DNA from: Photobacterium sp. JCM 19050
GTDB lineage: Bacteria > Pseudomonadota > Gammaproteobacteria > Enterobacterales > Vibrionaceae
Reading direction: 5' to 3'
Assembly: GCA_001310455.1 (NCBI GenBank)
Contig: BAXG01000042.1
Coordinates: forward strand, 1 to 46,127
DNA: 46,127 nt
Of this stretch, positions 9,043 to 18,384 are shown in pieces (position 1 is the first letter of the stretch; the number at the start of each line of letters is the position of its first letter). A program made the translations under genes and the position numbers. Below the pieces are notes generated by a model, which saw only the letters and a program-made list of their open reading frames with translations, was not told the DNA's origin and ran no database searches.

Positions 9043-9390
9043 ATGTCTACGCGAATAAATGGCAACACGTCGCAGATGATGTGGCAGTCACGTCAGAACG
9101 AAGAAAGGATGGAGCAACTCCGGCAACGTAAAGATGTTGAACGACAAAGCCGGACAGCCAGTGTGCGGGAAGAGCAGTCAAAAGAGCGAGAACAACAGCG
9201 TGCTGAAGAAGTCCGGCAGGTGAACCTTGACAAGAATGACTACAATAGCCTGATTGACCGTGTGGCAGACCAAGAAGCGAAAAAAGCAAAATTGTCGGCT
9301 TATACTCAGCAACAGCAGGCGCTTCTGAAGCAAGTTGAAAAAGCCGTTCAGCCTCAGGATGCTGATTCAAGCTATCTATTTAAAGTCTGA
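9043..9390 (+). CDS. small charged coiled-coil protein of unknown function
   Basis: Not recognised. It has 115 residues, no cysteine, no signal peptide and no membrane segment. From about residue 15 to 110 it is dominated by Gln, Glu, Arg and Lys with heptad-like Leu/Val spacing (EERMEQLRQRKDVER), so it should form one or two long helices or a coiled coil. A GAGGGG ribosome site lies 9 bases before the ATG, supporting a real gene. It stands alone between divergent neighbours. It could be a cytoplasmic scaffold or envelope-associated helper; nothing in the sequence decides this. Confidence 0.6.
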   Translation: MSTRINGNTSQMMWQSRQNEERMEQLRQRKDVERQSRTASVREEQSKEREQQRAEEVRQVNLDKNDYNSLIDRVADQEAKKAKLSAYTQQQQALLKQVEKAVQPQDADSSYLFKV

Positions 9391-9561
9391 CGTTTATTTC
9401 TTGTCTTGCTGATACTTTTCAATTCAATAACTTAGCTTGCTAAACTTGCGGGCTGCCCGTCCTTGGCTGTGAGCCACTTAACACTTCTCTTGCATATGAC
9501 GATGTATGCTTACTGGCACAAAAACTACACTCCCTCCCCTTGATAGTTCAAAGAAAGTGCC

Positions 9562-10797
9562 ATGAATATTGTCGATCGTTTTATTTCTTATACAAAAATC
9601 AATACTACAACCAACCGTGAAAACGGTGCTGCCGGTATCATGCCATCAAGCCCGGGCCAGCGGGAATTGGCGGAGCTGCTTAAGCGCGAGCTGGAAGCGA
9701 TGGGACTGGAAGATATTGTGCTGAACGAGCGCGCTATCCTCACTGCGACACTGCCTTCAAATAGTGATGCCAACCTGCCGACGGTTGCCTTTTTCTCTCA
9801 TTTGGATACCAGTGCGGAGCAAACTGCGGATACCAACGCCCATATTGTCCGATACGAGGGCGGAGATGTTGTCCTGAATGCAGACAAAAACATCCTGATG
9901 TCATTGCAACAGTTTCCGGAGCTGAATGACTATATCGAGCAAGATCTGATTGTTACTGACGGTACCAGCCTGCTAGGCGCTGATGACAAAGCGGGCATTG
10001 CTGCTATCATGCATATGCTGCAGCATTTTAAAGCGAATCCTGACATTAAACACGGCTGTGTGAAAATTGGTTTTGTGCCAGATGAAGAGCAGGGATTGCG
10101 GGGTGCAAAAGCTTTCGACGTTGAGTCATTCGGGGCGGATTTTGCGTACACGCTGGATTGCGGTGGTATTGGCGAGTTTGTATACGAAAACTGGAATGCG
10201 GGTGATGTAGTAGTGACGTTTACCGGTCAATCTGCCCACCCGATGTCAGCGAAAGGTAAGCTGAAAAACTCTCTGCTGATGGCCCATAAGTTTATTGCGA
10301 TGTTGCCGCCGGGCGAGGCCCCGGAGTATACCGAAGGACGAGAGGGATACTATTGGGTTAAGGAACTGAAAGGCAACAGTGCCCAAACCGTCCTTAAAAT
10401 GGATGTGCGTGACTTTGAGCGCGAGGGTTATCAAAACCGGATGGCTTTCCTCAAGCAACTGGCAGAGTCTTGTGAAGGGCTGTGGGGAGAAGGTTCTGTT
10501 TCTATTACACTTGCAGACCGCTATGAAAACGTGAAAAACAGCCTTGAAGGCGAGGCCAGTTTCCCGATAGATATTGCCAAGCAGGCATACCAGCGTTGTG
10601 GCATTGAGGTAAAACCACTGCCAATGCGTGGCGGTTACGACGGAGCAGTGCTTTCCCAAAAAGGCCTGCCATGTCCGAATCTGTTCACCGGCGCGCACAA
10701 CTTCCATTCCATTTACGAATTTCTTCCCGTGAAGTCACTGCAAGCGGCGGCTGATGTGCTGGTGGAAATTGTAAAGGTCACTTCAGAGCGTCAATAA
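9562..10797 (+). CDS. pepT: peptidase T (tripeptide aminopeptidase)
   Basis: Cytoplasmic di-zinc M20-family aminopeptidase releasing N-terminal residues from tripeptides. At 411 residues it matches the usual length of about 410. Visible elements in order are TKINTTTNR near the start, the zinc ligand motif SHLDTSAEQ, GADDKAGIA with the bridging Asp, PDEEQGLRG with the catalytic and metal-binding acidic pair, DCGGIGEF, and the late GAHNFHSIYEF ligand. The frame is intact. It stands alone, not in an operon with peptide transporters, although yejABEF in this window imports peptides it could help degrade. Confidence 0.95.
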   Translation: MNIVDRFISYTKINTTTNRENGAAGIMPSSPGQRELAELLKRELEAMGLEDIVLNERAILTATLPSNSDANLPTVAFFSHLDTSAEQTADTNAHIVRYEGGDVVLNADKNILMSLQQFPELNDYIEQDLIVTDGTSLLGADDKAGIAAIMHMLQHFKANPDIKHGCVKIGFVPDEEQGLRGAKAFDVESFGADFAYTLDCGGIGEFVYENWNAGDVVVTFTGQSAHPMSAKGKLKNSLLMAHKFIAMLPPGEAPEYTEGREGYYWVKELKGNSAQTVLKMDVRDFEREGYQNRMAFLKQLAESCEGLWGEGSVSITLADRYENVKNSLEGEASFPIDIAKQAYQRCGIEVKPLPMRGGYDGAVLSQKGLPCPNLFTGAHNFHSIYEFLPVKSLQAAADVLVEIVKVTSERQ

Positions 10798-10854
10798 GTT
10801 CAATGAGGAGCCGGGCATTCACTGTCCGGCATCTTTGTTTCTGATTTGTGGAAT

Positions 10855-11148
10855 TCAGGGTTCAAGCGGGTTGCAGGGCCGAACTGAAATGGAATCGATA
10901 ATGTCATTGTCTGCCCGGAAATGACGAAAATCTTCCATGTGGGGTGCTGTTTTGTGGGCATCCAAGGCTGCTTTGGATTCCCAAATTTCATAGATAAGAA
11001 AGCGGTTAGGTGTGCGATTATCCTGATGAAGATCGTAACGCACGCACCCGGTTTCATCCCGACTGCCTTTTACCAAATTTATCAAGGCTCCTTTTAACTG
11101 TTCTGAACAGCCTTCTTTTGCGGTCATTTGTGCAAACAGGTAAATCAT
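10855..11148 (-). CDS. ABM-domain (putative quinol monooxygenase-like) protein
   Basis: This 97-residue single-domain protein has the dimeric ferredoxin-like fold of antibiotic biosynthesis monooxygenases (YgiN type). Family marks are LFAQMTAKEGC at the first strand, ETGCVRYDLHQD in the centre, FLIYEIWESKAALDAH and a terminal HMEDF. Related proteins act on quinols or serve in stress metabolism; substrate unknown here. The ATG at 11148 is chosen because GGAG lies 8 bases upstream; the open frame extends to 11193, but that part runs into an intergenic repeat. Single gene converging on pepT. Confidence 0.75.
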   Translation of the reverse strand: MIYLFAQMTAKEGCSEQLKGALINLVKGSRDETGCVRYDLHQDNRTPNRFLIYEIWESKAALDAHKTAPHMEDFRHFRADNDIIDSISVRPCNPLEP

Positions 11149-11166
11149 CTTTGGTTCTCCCTCACC

Positions 11167-11218
11167 TATACCCAAAAGACTGTGTATACCCAAAGCACCT
11201 TGAGGGGGTTTGGGTGTA
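11167..11218. repeat. dispersed intergenic repeat, copy 2, with nested TATACCCAAA units
   Basis: TATACCCAAA occurs at 11167-11176 and 11185-11194. The inverted TTTGGGTGTA follows at 11209-11218, so the second and third units can fold into a hairpin. The part at 11195-11218 aligns with 2-25 at 20 of 24 bases. It lies between the ABM gene and gnd. Confidence 0.55.
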
Positions 11219-11336
11219 TCAATTGGGCGCCAAAATTCTCATTATTGGCACGATTTTGGTTTCTATCTTAACGGGTCAGGTTGGAAATCTGTATATGGGA
11301 CAAGTTGTGCAGGAGGGATGTTTTGGGGAAGATGGA

Positions 11337-11365
11337 AGAAAACAGGGGCCGTAAAGGCCCCTGTT
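11337..11365 (-). terminator. terminator of the zwf-pgl-gnd operon
   Basis: Read on the minus strand, the arms AACAGGGGCC and GGCCCCTGTT pair perfectly around a 5-base loop, followed by TTCTT. It starts about 20 bases after the gnd stop. Confidence 0.85.
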
Positions 11366-11385
11366 TACCACAGACAATAACCAGA

Positions 11386-12834
11386 TTAGCTGTTGTAAGT
11401 GGTCGAGACTGTATCGCCGCCTTTACCCGTCCAGTTGGTGTGGAAGAACTCACCGCGCGGACGGTCAGTGCGTTCGTAGGTATGGGCGCCGAAGTAGTCG
11501 CGCTGGGCCTGAAGCATGTTTGCAGGCAAGCGGGCAGTGGTGTAGCCGTCCAGGAATGTCAGGGCGGAAGACATGCCCGGCATCGGCAAGCCGATTTCGA
11601 AAGACTTGGCCACGACTTTGCGCCAAGCGCCCATGCAGCTTTCCAGGATGGTCTTGAAGTAGTCATCTGAGCCCAGGAACTTGAGATCAGCGTTCTTTTC
11701 ATACGCATCACGGATGTTGCCCAGGAATGCACTGCGGATAATGCAGCCGCCACGCCAAAGCAGTGCAACGTTACCGTAGTTCAGGTCCCAATTGTATTGC
11801 TCGGATGCTTCGCGAATCAGCATAAAGCCTTGTGCGTAAGAGATGATCTTAGACGCCAGCAATGCCTGGCGCAGGCTTTCCAGCCACAATGCTTTGTCAC
11901 CTTCAACCGTGCCAATATTGTGCTGGAACAGAGCAGAGGCTTCTTCACGCTCTTCTTTGCGTGCTGACAGTGCGCGGGCAAATACAGATTCGGTGATCAG
12001 GGTCAGAGGGATACCGAAGTCCAGAGCATTGATACCTGTCCACTTGCCGGTGCCTTTCTGACCTGCGGTGTCGAGGATTTTCTCCAGGACAACGTCGCCG
12101 TCTTCATCACGATAGCCAAGGATGTCAGCACTGATTTCGATGAGGTAGCTGTTCAGTTCGGTCTTGTTCCAGGCTTCAAGTGTTGCCTGCATTTCCGCAT
12201 GGGACATGCCGAGGCCTTCCTTCATGAAGTGGTAGGCTTCGCTGATAAGCTGCATATCACCATATTCAATGCCGTTGTGAACCATCTTCACAAAGTGACC
12301 GGCACCTTCACGGCCAACCCAGTCACAGCACGCTTCACCGCTGTCTGTTTTGGCAGAGATAGCCTGGAAAATAGGCTTGATTGCAGGCCAGCCGGCTGGG
12401 TTACCACCAGGCATGATAGACGGTCCGAAGCGGGCACCTTCTTCACCGCCGGATACACCAGCGCCGATAAATACAAGGCCTTTCTCTTCGAGTGCTTGCA
12501 CGCGGCGAGTGGTGTCCGGGTAATTGGAGTTACCACCGTCGATAATGATGTCGCCTTCTTCCAACAAAGGTGCCAGTGCATCAATAAACTGGTCAACCAC
12601 GTCACCGGCACGCACCATCAGCATGACCTTGCGCGGTTTCTCGAGCTTCTCAACAAGATCTTCCAGCGAGTAAGCACCCACAATATTGGTGTCTTTTGCC
12701 GCACCATTCAGGAAGTCATCAACCTTGGATGTTGTACGGTTATAGGCCACCACGCGGAAACCGTTGTCATTCATGTTGAGGATAAGGTTTTGGCCCATTA
12801 CAGCCAGGCCAATTACACCGATATCACCTTTCAT
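11386..12834 (-). CDS. gnd: 6-phosphogluconate dehydrogenase, decarboxylating
   Basis: This enzyme oxidises 6-phosphogluconate with NADP to ribulose 5-phosphate and CO2, the third step of the oxidative pentose phosphate pathway. It has 482 residues, full length for the long bacterial type. The N-terminal Rossmann loop GLAVMGQNL, the NNGF/AYNRTTSKVD NADP contact region, the substrate motif GVSGGEEGARFGPSIMPGG and the conserved KMVHNGIEYGDMQ helix with the catalytic Lys are all visible. AAGGAG lies 8 bases before the ATG, and the pgl stop is only 11 bases upstream, so it is third in the zwf-pgl-gnd operon. Frame intact. A strong terminator follows. Confidence 0.97.
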   Translation of the reverse strand: MKGDIGVIGLAVMGQNLILNMNDNGFRVVAYNRTTSKVDDFLNGAAKDTNIVGAYSLEDLVEKLEKPRKVMLMVRAGDVVDQFIDALAPLLEEGDIIIDGGNSNYPDTTRRVQALEEKGLVFIGAGVSGGEEGARFGPSIMPGGNPAGWPAIKPIFQAISAKTDSGEACCDWVGREGAGHFVKMVHNGIEYGDMQLISEAYHFMKEGLGMSHAEMQATLEAWNKTELNSYLIEISADILGYRDEDGDVVLEKILDTAGQKGTGKWTGINALDFGIPLTLITESVFARALSARKEEREEASALFQHNIGTVEGDKALWLESLRQALLASKIISYAQGFMLIREASEQYNWDLNYGNVALLWRGGCIIRSAFLGNIRDAYEKNADLKFLGSDDYFKTILESCMGAWRKVVAKSFEIGLPMPGMSSALTFLDGYTTARLPANMLQAQRDYFGAHTYERTDRPRGEFFHTNWTGKGGDTVSTTYNS

Positions 12835-12845
12835 TCTTTAACTCC

Positions 12846-13562
12846 TTATGCCAGTGCTTTTGCAGCAGCGGCATCTAAAAACCATTCAGTTTTGCCGTGG
12901 GTGGATTGAATATGTGCTGCCGGGTAGGGCAGGTTGCTATTTGCGGGGCAGTGAATGGCTTCCACCATCTCTGCCTTGCCTGCACCCAATACCAGGTAGC
13001 TGATTCGTTTTGCATTGTTCAGAAGGCGGGCGCTTTTTGAAACGCGCAACTGTCCGCTCTGAGGATGAGCGGCGACGATTGTCAACGCCGGCTCATCGTA
13101 ATTTGTTTGTCCGGGGAAGAGTGAGGCGGTGTGGCCGTCATCTCCCATGCCGAGCAGGATCCAGTCAAAAGCAGGCAGACCATTTTCAACGGGAACAACG
13201 GCTTCAATTTCTGCCGCAAGACGCTCTGCTTCCTTTTCCGGGTCATTTTCCCCACGGATCCGGTGGATGTTTCCAGCAGGAATGTTGATTTTGCTGAGCA
13301 GCAGTTGATTGGCTTCACCAAAATTACTTTCCGCGTCATCCGGAGCCACACAGCGCTCATCCCCCCACCAGAAATGGAGGTTATTCCAGCTGATAGTGTT
13401 AGCCCATTCGGGCTGGGAAAGCAGCTTGAACAACAGCTTCGGCGTACTGCCGCCGGAGAGTGAGATATGAACCGGGCGGCCTTCTTCACTCAGGTTTTTC
13501 ATTGAAGAGGCCAGCTCGTTGACGACAGCATCTGCGTTATCAAAGATGCGGATATCTTTCAT
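12846..13562 (-). CDS. pgl: 6-phosphogluconolactonase
   Basis: Hydrolyses 6-phosphogluconolactone to 6-phosphogluconate, the second step of the pathway. It has 238 residues, usual for the DevB/SOL-type enzyme. Family marks are HISLSGGSTPKLLF near residue 35, FWWGDERCV with the conserved acidic-Arg pair, and the GMGDDGHTASLFP motif. It starts one base after the zwf stop. Because zwf has lost one base near its end, the wrong frame runs through and makes zwf and pgl look like one 737-residue fusion. I reject the fusion: the correct zwf frame gives the conserved C-terminus and a TAA at 13566-13564. Confidence 0.95.
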   Translation of the reverse strand: MKDIRIFDNADAVVNELASSMKNLSEEGRPVHISLSGGSTPKLLFKLLSQPEWANTISWNNLHFWWGDERCVAPDDAESNFGEANQLLLSKINIPAGNIHRIRGENDPEKEAERLAAEIEAVVPVENGLPAFDWILLGMGDDGHTASLFPGQTNYDEPALTIVAAHPQSGQLRVSKSARLLNNAKRISYLVLGAGKAEMVEAIHCPANSNLPYPAAHIQSTHGKTEWFLDAAAAKALA

Positions 13563-13563
13563 A

Positions 13564-15059
13564 TTAAAGCTCGCAATATTCTGTGTTGGTGAGGTTCTTA
13601 CATGGGAAGCGCCACTCTCGACCATCACGCTTGAGCAGATCGTCCGCCTCTTTGGGGCCCATGTACCTGCCGCATAACCGAACAAGGCATCAGGATCTTG
13701 CTTGTAACCAAGAATCGGTTCTACGAATTCCCAGCAGGCTTTTACTGCATCAGAGCGTGCAAACAGCGTCGCGTCACCCTTGATGGCATCGAGAAGTAAA
13801 CGCTCATAGGCGGTTAGCAACTGCGATTCTTTCAGATCCTGGTAGTGGAACTCCATCGAAACTTCTTTGGCTTCAAAACCGGCTCCCGGTTTTTTGAGGC
13901 CAAAGCTCATCAGGATACCTTCATCAGGCTGAATACGAATGATGAGTTTATTCTCCGGCGCATTTGCACCAAAGACCGGGTGAGGGGTTTTCTTAAAGTG
14001 GATAACCACTTCCGTCACACGGGTTGGCAGTCGCTTACCGGTGCGTACATAGAAAGGGACACCGTTCCAGCGCCAGGTATCGACGAACATCTTGAGGCCG
14101 ATATACGTCTCAGTGCGGGAATCTTCAGCGACACCCGGCTCTTCGCGGTATCCGGGCAGTTCTTCACCACGTACATTGGAGGCGGTGTACTGACCAAGCA
14201 CCAGATTGTTTTTCAGGTCGTCATCGCTCAGTGGCTTGAAGCTCTGCATCACCTTGGTGACTTCATCACGGATAGAATCTGCGCGAATCGCCGCCGGTGG
14301 CTCCATGGCAACCATGCCAAGCACCTGAAGCAGGTGGTTCTGGAACATATCACGGACTGCACCGGAACCGTCGTAGTAGCCGCCACGACCTTCTACACCC
14401 AGGAATTCTGCACCAGTAATTTCAACGTAATCGATAAAGTTACGGTTCCACAGGGGTTCAAACATGCCGTTAGAGAAGCGGAAGACCAACAGGTTCTGGA
14501 CAGTTTCCTTGCCCAGGTAGTGGTCGATGCGGTACAACTGATTTTCACGGAAACGTGTATGCAGTTTGGCATCCAGCGCTTCAGCTGACGCCGTGTCGTA
14601 ACCGAAAGGCTTTTCAACGATAAGACGTTTCCAGCCATTGCTTTCGTCATGTAACCCTTGGTTTGCCAGGCACTCCGGAATCACACCATAAAGGCTAGGC
14701 GGTGTGGCAAGGTAATAGAGGTTGTTGTTGCCGGTGTGGTGTTTCTCGCTGAGGCGGTCCAGGCGAGTCACCAACTGACCGTATTCTCCACCGTGAGCCG
14801 GATCCATTGAGAGATAGTAGAGGTGCTGACAGAAACGAGTAAGGGTCTCTTCGTCCACCTTTTCGTTCTCTCGCATAAATTCAGCCAACTTTTCCCGGAA
14901 GGCGTCATCTGAATACTCGGTACGGCTGACACCGAGAATCGCGAAGTCTTCTGGCATCATATTGCTCGCGTACAAGTGATAGAAGGCGGGAATCAGCTTT
15001 CGCTTTGTCAGGTCACCTGACGCGCCAAAAATCACGATATTGTTGTTCTCTTTCGCCAT
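13564..15059 (-). CDS. zwf: glucose-6-phosphate 1-dehydrogenase, one frame break near the end
   Basis: First enzyme of the oxidative pentose phosphate pathway, making NADPH from glucose 6-phosphate. After repair it has 498 residues, normal for the family. The N-terminal dinucleotide loop GASGDLTKRKL and the active-site RIDHYLGKE block are present. The break lies at 13654-13660, where the run GGGGCCCC is one base short. Restoring it gives the family C-terminus (PKEADDLLKRDGREWRFP...) and a TAA one base before pgl. First gene of the operon; it faces ldhA across a shared upstream region. Confidence 0.95.
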
Positions 15060-15388
15060 AAGGTTTTCCCTGCGGTCACCACGTAAATACTGTGGGCGAG
15101 TGATTAGGCTTCAACTGAGTAGGTCATTAATAAGAAACGGCTTCTAAGATAACAGTTTTTTCATTAAGTCATGTTCGGTTCTGCTATCCATGTAATAGGT
15201 GGTCGTATATCGCACCACCACGGTACAAAAGCGCGTCAGGTCATGGCTCAGATTAGTTCAAAATCACTTGAGCGCCGGCTTCCCCTCTGTCTATGCCAAC
15301 ATTACTCCTATGAAAACTGTGGTTGAAATTTCATTCATAATTTGATTTAAATCACACTTAGTTAATATGTATGACAAATGGTGATGCA
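15060..15388. other. divergent control region of zwf and ldhA
   Basis: Both promoters should lie in these ~330 bases. The only site I can support is the Crp/Fnr-type palindrome at 15342-15356. No RNA gene seen. Confidence 0.4.
15341..15356. promoter_or_regulatory. Crp/Fnr-family operator upstream of ldhA
   Basis: TTTGATTTAAATCACA fits the Fnr consensus TTGAT-N4-ATCAA at 9 of 10 positions (TTGAT-TTAA-ATCAC) and the Crp consensus TGTGA-N6-TCACA at 9 of 10. It ends about 33 bases before the ldhA start. Anaerobic or catabolite control of a fermentative enzyme would make sense. Which regulator binds cannot be told from sequence. Confidence 0.5.
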
Positions 15389-16379
15389 ATGAAATTGGCA
15401 GTTTTCAGCGCGAAGCAATACGACAAACGCTATTTGGAGCTGGTTAACCGCTCGTACGGTTATGAGATGGAATATTTTGATTTTCGCTTAGACAAGAAGA
15501 CCGTGAAAATGGCAGAGGGGGCGGACGCTGTTTGCATCTTCGTCAATGATGTAGCCGATGAAATAGTGATAGCCAAGCTGGCAGCTATGGGGATCAAGCT
15601 GATCGCACTTCGCTGTGCCGGGTTTAACAATGTAGACCTTGATGCAGCCAAAGCTTATGGCATAACGGTTGTACGTGTACCGGCGTATTCCCCAGAGGCG
15701 GTTGCGGAGCATGCTGTCGATGATGCTCACTCTGAATCGCCGGATTCACCGTGCTTACCAACGTACCCGAGATGCTAATTTTTCGCTTGAAGGGTTAATT
15801 GGTTTCAACATGTTTGGCAGGACGGCAGGGGTTGTAGGAACCGGCAAAATCGGGGTTGCAACCATGCGTATTCTCAAAGGGTTCGGAATGCGTATCTTGG
15901 CGTTTGACCCTTATCAAAACCCGGATGCATTGGCGTTGGGTGCGGAGTATGTTGATTTAGACACACTTCTCCGTGAGTCGGATGTGGTTTCTTTGCATTG
16001 CCCGTTAACCAAAGAAAATCGTCATATGCTGGATGCCAACGCGTTCGAAAAAATGAAAGATGGCGTGATGATCATTAACACCAGCCGTGGCCCACTTCTT
16101 AACTCAGCAGATGCAATTGAGGCACTGAAACAAGAGAAGATCGGGGCGTTGGGGTTAGATGTCTATGAAAATGAGCGTGACCTTTTCTTCGAAGACAAAT
16201 CAAATGATGTGATCAAAGACGATGTGTTCCGTCGGTTGTCTGCCTGTCATAACGTACTGTTTACCGGGCATCAGGCTTTCCTGACACAAGAAGCGCTGAC
16301 AAGCATTGCTGAAACCACACTGGAAAATATCCGTCAGTTTCTCACGGAAAACCATTGTGATAACAGTGTGATTGACTAA
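15389..16379 (+). CDS. ldhA: D-lactate dehydrogenase (fermentative), one frame break
   Basis: NADH-dependent reduction of pyruvate to D-lactate, a D-2-hydroxyacid dehydrogenase. About 330 residues after repair, as usual for LdhA. It begins MKLAVFSAKQYDK; the ATG at 15389 is preferred over 15371 for this match. The NAD loop is GTGKIG. Catalytic Arg (NTSRGPLL), Glu (DVYENE) and His (FTGHQAFLT) are all present. The break at about 15719 needs two bases (for example GTCGGGATG for GTCGATG) and restores AEHAVGMMLTLNRR. It is the only two-base break in the window. A Crp/Fnr-type site lies just upstream. Confidence 0.92.
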
Positions 16380-16468
16380 TAAAATAGACTTTGATGTGCT
16401 TCTCAAACTGGGGACAGCTTTCGGCGTATATTCGTTGTGAACACAATGCTTGGTTGAGATGTCTTGGC

Positions 16469-16657
16469 ATGAAAAATCGAGAGTTTGTGGATTACCGTGC
16501 AAAGTTGGGCTCACTTACCCGTCGACAGAAATTGATTCTGAGAAACGCTTTGGAAGACAGTCCGATTGCCGCTTTAGAAGGGCAGAGCAATGCTCCGCAG
16601 GATAGTCGTTCAATTCTGACTGACAGTGAGTGGGAAGCACTCAAAGAAATTTTTTAA
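16469..16657 (+). CDS. small hypothetical protein
   Basis: Not recognised. Starting at the ATG at 16469 it has 62 residues; the frame is open to 16391, but the extra N-terminal part is Cys/Trp-rich and looks non-coding. The protein is charged and probably helical, with the segment YRAKLGSLTRRQKLILRNAL. That segment is reminiscent of the N-terminal stretch of some transposase-like or zinc-ribbon proteins, a resemblance I cannot confirm. No strong ribosome site. A perfect terminator follows immediately, which supports transcription through this frame, possibly as readthrough from ldhA 90 bases upstream. Confidence 0.4.
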   Translation: MKNREFVDYRAKLGSLTRRQKLILRNALEDSPIAALEGQSNAPQDSRSILTDSEWEALKEIF

Positions 16658-16662
16658 CTGAT

Positions 16663-16691
16663 AACTCCGCATGGTTAATGCGGAGTTTTTT
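16663..16691. terminator. bidirectional terminator between the small ORF and the TetR gene
   Basis: The 10-base arms AACTCCGCAT (16663-16672) and ATGCGGAGTT (16678-16687) pair perfectly around GGTTA, with T on the right and A-rich sequence on the left. It overlaps the end of the convergent TetR gene. Confidence 0.85.
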
Positions 16692-17274
16692 ATGGTCTTA
16701 AAGACGCCAAATACTCAAAAGCAACATCTTTAGCTGCTTCCACGTCTTCATACCGTTCACATTTCCCCAAAACCCGAAAACCCTGCATTTGCAAGAGGAT
16801 AAAGGATGCGGTCTGTGGAATATTAACATCGGGTTTGATCTGACCGAAAAGCTTGGCATTTTCCAGAGCATGGGTCATCGTTTTGATAATAAAATCAAAC
16901 AAGCGATTTCCTGCGGCTAACACATACTCATCGGTAAGACATTTTTCTAACAGGGCATTCTGCATAAAACAGCCCTCCCGCTGCTCTTTTTGCAGCGCTG
17001 AAAAGCGGCTCAGATAGTCGTAGATTGCTTCCAAGCCGGAATCTTCGCTAAAAAACGCATCCAAGCGAGGACAGGAGTATGTATTGAGGTAGTAATCGAT
17101 TGTTTCATGGTACAAGGTGTGTTTATCACCGTAAGTGCTGTAAAGGCTGAACCGGTTAATACCCAATCTTTCAACCAAATCAGACACGGACGTTTCCGCA
17201 TACCCCTTTTCCCAGAACAGGTGCATTGCCTCAATGAGTTTGTCTTGCCTGTCAAAATTCTTTGTTCTTGCCAT
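16690..17274 (-). CDS. TetR/AcrR-family transcriptional regulator
   Basis: This 194-residue repressor-type protein has the N-terminal TetR helix-turn-helix: the segment TSVSDLVERLGINRFSLYST (about 24-43) contains the turn (GINRFSLY) and the recognition helix leading into YGDKHTLY. The C-terminal ligand domain carries the EGCFMQNALLE pattern common in the AcrR/YezE-like branch. It lies about 190 bases downstream of an EamA exporter gene on the same strand, with glutathione S-transferases beyond, so it may control a small efflux/detoxification group; this is inference from position. Frame intact. Ligand unknown. Confidence 0.85.
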   Translation of the reverse strand: MARTKNFDRQDKLIEAMHLFWEKGYAETSVSDLVERLGINRFSLYSTYGDKHTLYHETIDYYLNTYSCPRLDAFFSEDSGLEAIYDYLSRFSALQKEQREGCFMQNALLEKCLTDEYVLAAGNRLFDFIIKTMTHALENAKLFGQIKPDVNIPQTASFILLQMQGFRVLGKCERYEDVEAAKDVAFEYLASLRP

Positions 17275-17461
17275 AATTCATCACAATAGAGCGGATAATT
17301 GACCAAAGAATCACAGTTTTTAATTGGTTGTTATAAGTCCGTGATACCGTCTCATATACTACATCACTAGTATCCAGAAACAAAAGCTTCATAATTAAAA
17401 GAGTGACTTTTTTAAAAGTTGATGTCGGTATCTGGAATAAATTACATTAAATTAAGTAGGG

Positions 17462-18384
17462 TTAATCCAGTTTTCTTGTTGTGCGTAAGCTTGAAATTAA
17501 AATTCCCGCGACAATGAGAGTGACACTTACCAGATGGTATATATAGAACTGCTCATTGAGGAATAACATTCCCAAACCTGCTGACGATAGCGGGATAAGG
17601 TGGTTAAACATAGAGCCACGGGCAGAACCTAATACATCCAAACCCCGATTCCAAAACCAGTAGGAAAGCGCGGACGGGCCAATAGCGAGATAACTGATAC
17701 CGACCCAGTTTTCAACCGTCAGTGTGGACAACGCTTTGATACTCTGCCGGTCATTTGCAATTCTAACAGCCATATCGGCGTCAGCAGCAGCACCCCTATC
17801 GTCAAAGATGCGCCCAGAAAGGCTCCGGTTTTTAAACCTTGGGGTTTCAGCCGGGCCAGGCTGCAGTAGCATGCCCAGCTGAACGCCGAAGCAATCGCCC
17901 AAAGATCACCTTCATTAAAGCTGAGATTAATTAATACGGCAGGGTTTCCTTTAGCGAGCAACCAGAGCACTCCCCAAAAAGCTATCCCGCTTCCTAATCC
18001 AATTCTTAAAGTCAGTTTTTCCCGATAAAACAAAAAATTAAGGATGAGCACAAAAAGGGGAACTACCGACAAATAAAGCGCGGCGTTTAATGATGTTGTG
18101 GTTTGAAGGCCTTTGTAGAGTGTTGTTGGGAAAAGAATAACACCCAAAACAGAAAGGACAGATATTCGCAATATACCACTCGTAATCAGCTCCCATTGAG
18201 CAATTATCCCGCGGAAACAGAAACATACCACCAATAAAGCGGCAGGCGTCCACCGAAGCCAAGCTAATGTCACCGGATTGACGTCTGTCCCCATTATTTT
18301 TCCCACAACGTAATTTCCGCCCCATAGCAAGGCGGCAAAAATTAAATACAGGTAGGCGTAATGTTCGGTACGGGTATTTGTCAT
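17462..18384 (-). CDS. EamA/DMT-family transporter, one frame break
   Basis: Inner-membrane metabolite exporter of the drug/metabolite superfamily. After repair it has 307 residues and about ten hydrophobic segments in two EamA repeats. The first repeat begins YLIFAALLWGGNYVVGK and the second includes FNEGDLWAIASAFSWACY. The frame breaks at about 17746-17750; one G (GGG for GG) or C restores MTGQSIKALSTL and joins the halves. Divergent from the first glutathione S-transferase gene and upstream of the TetR gene. Substrates of such proteins (amino acids, metabolites, drugs) cannot be read from sequence. Confidence 0.82.

Noticed and set aside
12199..12909. Long open frame opposite gnd (plus strand)
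   Set aside because: Antisense shadow of gnd without a ribosome site or family pattern.
13845..14588. Long open frame opposite zwf (plus strand)
   Set aside because: It is the shadow of a strongly codon-biased gene on the other strand; no start signal and no recognisable protein.
12846..15059. An apparent 737-residue fusion of glucose-6-phosphate dehydrogenase and 6-phosphogluconolactonase
   Set aside because: The join runs through a non-conserved stretch. Adding one base to the GGGGCCC run restores the normal zwf C-terminus and a TAA one base before the pgl ATG.
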